Part shown: piece by piece, positions 60,671-64,000 of the stretch
Numbering within the stretch: position 1 is the first letter of the stretch
Layout: each line of letters starts with the position of its first letter
Assembly (NCBI GenBank): GCA_037138755.1
Contig: JBAXHT010000001.1
Location: 963,805 to 1,027,804 of the forward strand
From: Armatimonadota bacterium
GTDB lineage: Bacteria > Armatimonadota > Fimbriimonadia > Fimbriimonadales > Fimbriimonadaceae
DNA length: 64,000 nt
Direction: 5' to 3'
The notes under the pieces: generated by a model
Told to the model about the DNA's origin: nothing
The model's database searches: none
Seen by the model: only the letters and a program-made list of their open reading frames with translations
Program-made: the position numbers and the translations under genes

Positions 60671-61984
60671 CTACCGCTTCACCCCCCGCCAAGTATCCAA
60701 CCGCTCCCCGCCCATATAGCTCTCAATGTCAAAAGCGTGGTCATCTGCCCCCTCAACAAACAGCTCCACCTTCTGAAACGCAATCCGCTCCTCCGCCGAA
60801 TGCCGCCCCTGACCCATCCCGCCGACAAACACCGAATGCTTCCCAAACCGGTGGTTCATCTTGTCCACCGCGTGGCTAAACTCCGCCCGCTCAGGAGTCT
60901 GGTCGAACAGCGACGGCGTCACATACTCCGGCCGCAAAAGCCCCGTAAACACAATCCCCACCTGCAACGGCCGCTCAAAATCGCTTGACGACCAAGAAGA
61001 AGCAATCAAAGAAGTCACCGTCACCGAATCCTGACAAGGCGGAAGCGCCACCGTTGCCTTCCAAGAACGCCGCATCCCCTTCACATAAATCCCCATATGC
61101 GTCGCCCAAAGCTTGTTCGCCCGCAGCCGCGCCGTCGCCTTATGCGCCAGCCGCATCATCACCTCCCGGGCCCCCTCCTCGGTCCGCAAATCCGGCGGTA
61201 AAACGTGCGAATGCGACAACGACTGATCCTGCCGAGTCTCGTAATCCACCTCGTACCCGTGCAAATTGAACCAATAACGCTCGCCCATCACCGACCCAAA
61301 CGCCCGCCGCATCTCTTCCGGCGATAACGCCAACAACTGCCGCGTATTAAAAACTCCCGCCGCATTCAGCCGCGCCTTCATCCGCTTGTTGATCCCGCAG
61401 AAATCCGTGAGCTTCAGCTCATACAGCCGTGAAGGAATATCGTCGGCGGTCAGAATCACCAACCCGTCCGGCTTCATCATGTCCGTCGCCGTCTTCGCCA
61501 AAAAGTGGTTCGTCGCAATCCCAAACGAAGCCGTCATGCACTCGCCGACGTTCTCCCGAATCGCCTTCTTCATCTTAAGCGCAAGCTCGCGCGCCACCGC
61601 CGGCGGAGCCTCGGTCTCCAGCAACCGAAACCGCATCTCATCGATCGAACACACTTTATCGACCGGAAGTACCGACTCGCAAACCTCAACAATCCGCTTA
61701 TGAAACGCCGTATAAGCCGCGTGATTCCCCTTCACAATTACCACGTCCGGACAAAGCTGCTTCGCCAGCCCAATGTTGGTGCCGGTCTTAATCCCAAACC
61801 GCTTCGCCTCATACGAAGCCGCAATCGCCGAAGTGTTATCCCCCGCCGTCGGAGCCACAATCAAAGGCCGCCCACGCAAAGAAGGATCCAGCTGCTGCTC
61901 GCACGAGGCAAAGTAAGCATTCAGATCCATAAACATCGACTTCAGCCGACTAGGAGGCGATATAGGTAGATGTATTTCTACCAT
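60671..61984 (-). CDS. Y-family DNA polymerase (DinB/UmuC-like)
   Basis: A 437-residue translesion polymerase starting at ATG 61984 (MVEIHLPISP). Catalytic acids are present: Asp20 in MFMDLNAYFASCEQQ and Asp115-Glu116 in CSIDEM, so unlike ImuB it should be active. The finger region has ASYEAKRFGIKTG, and the little-finger domain follows at about 230-345. SLFDQ near residue 372 resembles a beta-clamp-binding motif. It copies damaged DNA with low fidelity. TATAAT lies 6 nt before the ATG; I see no LexA-type operator that I could name for this lineage. Closer to UmuC in the NAYFASCE motif than to DinB. Confidence 0.88.
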   Translation of the reverse strand: MVEIHLPISPPSRLKSMFMDLNAYFASCEQQLDPSLRGRPLIVAPTAGDNTSAIAASYEAKRFGIKTGTNIGLAKQLCPDVVIVKGNHAAYTAFHKRIVEVCESVLPVDKVCSIDEMRFRLLETEAPPAVARELALKMKKAIRENVGECMTASFGIATNHFLAKTATDMMKPDGLVILTADDIPSRLYELKLTDFCGINKRMKARLNAAGVFNTRQLLALSPEEMRRAFGSVMGERYWFNLHGYEVDYETRQDQSLSHSHVLPPDLRTEEGAREVMMRLAHKATARLRANKLWATHMGIYVKGMRRSWKATVALPPCQDSVTVTSLIASSWSSSDFERPLQVGIVFTGLLRPEYVTPSLFDQTPERAEFSHAVDKMNHRFGKHSVFVGGMGQGRHSAEERIAFQKVELFVEGADDHAFDIESYMGGERLDTWRGVKR

Positions 61985-61990
61985 ATCTTG

Positions 61991-61996
61991 ATTATA
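61991..61996 (-). promoter_or_regulatory. TATAAT -10 box before the Y-family polymerase gene
   Basis: Perfect TATAAT on the minus strand, 6 nt before the ATG at 61984. A leaderless transcript is predicted. TTGCTT lies upstream at a long (19-nt) spacing. Confidence 0.6.
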
Positions 61997-62083
61997 CGCC
62001 ACTCTGGAGTGCGCGAAGCAATTCGCGCTTTTTCTTCTGATGCGTAGGATTTACTAGACATCAAAGTTCTCAACGACTCGTGG

Positions 62084-62254
62084 TCACTTGGATTCAGTCG
62101 AGTTCTCATCGACGTTTGACTGTTGCTTTGGCTTGGAGCTTGGTCCAATACGCAAGTGATCGATTTCGATTGCGCCACCAGTTTTGAAGAACCATAAAAG
62201 TGCTCCAGTCACCAAACCGGGAAAACCATACTGGATAAGTGCCGATTCGATCAT
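62084..62254 (-). CDS. Small single-helix membrane protein, partner of the 455-residue unknown
   Basis: A 56-residue protein whose ATG overlaps the stop of the upstream 455-residue gene by 4 nt (ATGA), a strong sign of translational coupling. It has one hydrophobic helix (about residues 5-22, ALIQYGFPGLVTGALLWFF) and a polar tail ending SNVDENSTESK. Sequence is not recognised. It is short enough to be missed by usual length cut-offs. A tail-anchored or small toxin/holin-like role cannot be judged; only the coupling is clear. Confidence 0.6.
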   Translation of the reverse strand: MIESALIQYGFPGLVTGALLWFFKTGGAIEIDHLRIGPSSKPKQQSNVDENSTESK

Positions 62255-63618
62255 GCCGCCACCCTTCCAGTTCGAATCACCCGCAACAGCGTCGCTAAAT
62301 CCACCTGCGGCTCAGCTCCGAATGCTTCGTCAAAGTCTCGAATGTCATCAATGAAAGTGGCAACGAAGTCATCTTGAATGCACTCCCAGATACTGTCTCC
62401 AGAACTCACCGCGCGCGCAAAAATTGCCAATTTGCGGCGTCTATCCAGTCGCCCAAGTCTACGCTCAACCTCAGCAATATCGACGCCTATCCTTATCGGC
62501 CGATCAACGAGCTGGCAAATGAACTTCCTGAGCTTAAGGTCGTGGTTCTCAAAGCAGATAGGATCAATTTTCAGCTTTAGCCTCTCGAGTTTCTCGAGTT
62601 CTATCGCGGAGGCTATTAGCCCCGGATCATCCAAACCTTCGCGGAGCTTTTCAGACAATCGTTCCTTCGAGAGGGCGATTATTGCGTGGCGGTCAAAGGA
62701 GCCTAGCTCTCGGATTGCGGAGGAAATCGAAGAAACTCCATCTCGGGCAGGAAAATAGTGAATGATCGGCTTGCCCGAGGTTACGCTGTGGGTGCGGTAC
62801 CATCCTCTCCCCTCCAATGCCCTAATGTAGGATTTATAGGTGTAGTCGCGAATCCCAAGATGGTCTTGAATCTCCGATGGGGACTCGCCCCGGTTGTAAG
62901 CTCTAATCACTCGCTTGTAGTGCTCCGGCAATTGAGTCCAGGCCCGCAGCTGCAAGAATTCTGGCAGTGCGTCCTTTATATAGTTAGCGATTCTAATCCT
63001 GCGTTGTGACAGGACCAAACACTGTTCTTCGGAAAGATCCTCCTTTCCGAGGAGTCGCTTTTTACCGCGGGTCTTCCCCCATATGCCTTCCGCGAATATC
63101 TCGCGACCAGTGCGACGATCTTTGTGGGGAACAAGCTCAAATTCGGGAACATAGCCAGGATTGACGATGTAAGAGGCCAAGTCAGTTTTACCAATAAACT
63201 CCACTTTGTACCGTGCAGATTGTGCGCGCAAATCTCCGACTTCAAGTCCCAAGAAGACAGTTGCTTGCTGGGACACCTCTAGTGGCAAGCCTACTCGGCC
63301 CAGTTCTTGACTAAAACGTTCCAGGTCACGATCCATGTTTGGTGTTTTTGGGTCGGAGATTTCCCTTTTCAGACGAAGTTCAGTCCGCCTGATCCGAGTT
63401 GCGTAGGTCAGAATGCGCCAGAAGAATGTCTCTCTTGTGGCTGCTTTTCCGTGCTTGCTTAGTTTGCCTTCGCGGTACTGGTAGTCCAAGAGCAAAACTC
63501 TTGCAGTTTGCAAGACTTCTTCCTTTTCGGTGGGGATGATTTTTTGACCTTCGTAGGTCCCCCAATAGCTAGAAGCAACTGCTTCGAGAGTGTTGATGTC
63601 ACGTTCAATAGGTAGCAT
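62251..63618 (-). CDS. Protein of unknown function with an HTH-like middle
   Basis: A 455-residue soluble, basic, helix-rich protein I do not recognise. The middle has a helix-turn-helix-like stretch, YNRGESPSEIQDHLGIRDYTY (about 242-262), followed by YIRALEGRGWYRT like a winged-helix end; the C-terminal 130 residues are helical and charged (LERLKLKIDP, LDRRRKLAIFARAV). The N-terminal part has TRETFFWRILTYATRIRR. No enzyme motif is visible. It could be a DNA-binding regulator or a mobile-element protein. It overlaps a 56-residue membrane protein gene by 4 nt. A weak start context (GAGAAAA before the ATG) is seen. Confidence 0.6.
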   Translation of the reverse strand: MLPIERDINTLEAVASSYWGTYEGQKIIPTEKEEVLQTARVLLLDYQYREGKLSKHGKAATRETFFWRILTYATRIRRTELRLKREISDPKTPNMDRDLERFSQELGRVGLPLEVSQQATVFLGLEVGDLRAQSARYKVEFIGKTDLASYIVNPGYVPEFELVPHKDRRTGREIFAEGIWGKTRGKKRLLGKEDLSEEQCLVLSQRRIRIANYIKDALPEFLQLRAWTQLPEHYKRVIRAYNRGESPSEIQDHLGIRDYTYKSYIRALEGRGWYRTHSVTSGKPIIHYFPARDGVSSISSAIRELGSFDRHAIIALSKERLSEKLREGLDDPGLIASAIELEKLERLKLKIDPICFENHDLKLRKFICQLVDRPIRIGVDIAEVERRLGRLDRRRKLAIFARAVSSGDSIWECIQDDFVATFIDDIRDFDEAFGAEPQVDLATLLRVIRTGRVAA

Positions 63619-64000
63619 TTTTCTCGGGGAAGGATCTGCTCCTTCAATGATACATAAAGTTCAGTTGGTTGCCTGGGTCCATCTTTCCTACCCCTCATAG
63701 GAAATTTTTGATTTTTAGCCGTAAGAAGCATCCCCTGGTTGCGGATGCCAATCGAATAGCCTCTTGAGTCCAGAGGTTGAGATTCCCCGAGCAAACGATT
63801 TGATGCCTCCGCTATCGCACAGTGGTGGCGAAGACGACCAGCCTTCTCCAAGCCGCACGCCAACAAAACTTCTCAGCCGTGAACCTACCGAGACACCACC
63901 ACCCGCCCACCAAACAAAAAGAACAAAACCCGCCCCGCCAAAATTCCACCGAGCGAAGCGAGTCCAAGCTCCCAGACAAGCCACCAAACCCGGACTACCA
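63619..64000. other. Intergenic region at the window end
   Basis: About 380 nt without a convincing gene. It holds a small inverted repeat, GAAGGA-TCTGC-TCCTTC (63629-63645), 11 nt before the 455-residue gene and a possible operator, then C-rich low-complexity sequence (63880-64000) with GAGCGAAGCGAG at 63951-63962. Open frames here look non-coding. Confidence 0.5.

Noticed and set aside
63715-63987. A 90-codon minus-strand frame at the window end
   Set aside because: Gly/Trp/Val-rich low-complexity product from C-rich DNA, no start signal, no recognisable feature.

Overview
The window looks like chromosomal DNA of a free-living, Gram-negative-type bacterium of the Armatimonadota, probably class Fimbriimonadia. 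This rests on the 16S rRNA gene at 46.6-48.1 kb as I read it, a prepilin-like DUF1559-type protein with the N-terminus typical of that group, a PEP-CTERM protein, and dense, moderately GC-rich coding on both strands. Lineage confidence is about 0.6. There is no prophage, IS element or CRISPR array.

Layout. 0-1.5 kb: end of a GH5-like glycosidase gene and a LacI-type regulator. 1.5-15.2 kb: a surface-polysaccharide cluster. It has four genes resembling the UDP-2,3-diacetamido-glucuronate set (wbpD, wbpB, wbpE and a dehydrogenase with altered active-site residues), two GT4 glycosyltransferases, a Wzz-like and a Wzy-like protein. On the other strand are a DegT aminotransferase, an acyltransferase, AsnB and a Wzx flippase. 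15.3-24.3 kb: a TPR protein, an unusual alpha/beta hydrolase, coaBC-gmk, a chemotaxis receptor, a membrane-anchored YvcK and small unknowns. 24.3-41 kb: mutS, two MFS transporters, a metallophosphoesterase, homocysteine methyltransferase/MTHFR, a GT2, an MFS/spermidine-synthase fusion, a sialidase, rnhC, fabD, purS-purQ, an NlpC/P60 hydrolase and a DarA-type c-di-AMP receptor. 41-46.3 kb: a prepilin-like protein, NamZ, a GNAT, tRNA-Arg(TCT), an Imm22-like protein and membrane proteins. 46.6-48.2 kb: a 16S rRNA gene with its own terminator and no 23S, 5S or tRNA behind it. 48.2-64 kb: unknown genes, an ArsR/SDR pair with operators, a PEP-CTERM protein, a TylF-type methyltransferase, a PQQ-like repeat protein, SerC plus a SerB-SerA fusion, a PIG-L deacetylase, a Y-family polymerase and an uncharacterised two-gene unit.

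How genes work together. The polysaccharide cluster holds sugar-nucleotide synthesis, assembly, flipping and polymerisation, but no priming transferase or outer-membrane exporter is visible. The serine genes cover all three steps from 3-phosphoglycerate to serine in two proteins. fabD, purS and purQ form one unit. coaBC and gmk overlap.

Expression signals. Genes inside operons tend to have Shine-Dalgarno sequences. Nineteen genes, mostly first in their unit, instead carry a TANNNT box 5-10 nt before the start codon, which suggests widespread leaderless transcription. Other structural points are a CTG start with a strong ribosome site, a perfect hairpin inside the sialidase gene, an 11-G tract, a frame-shifting 32-nt tandem duplication, and a family of three small membrane-anchored paralogues of unknown function.
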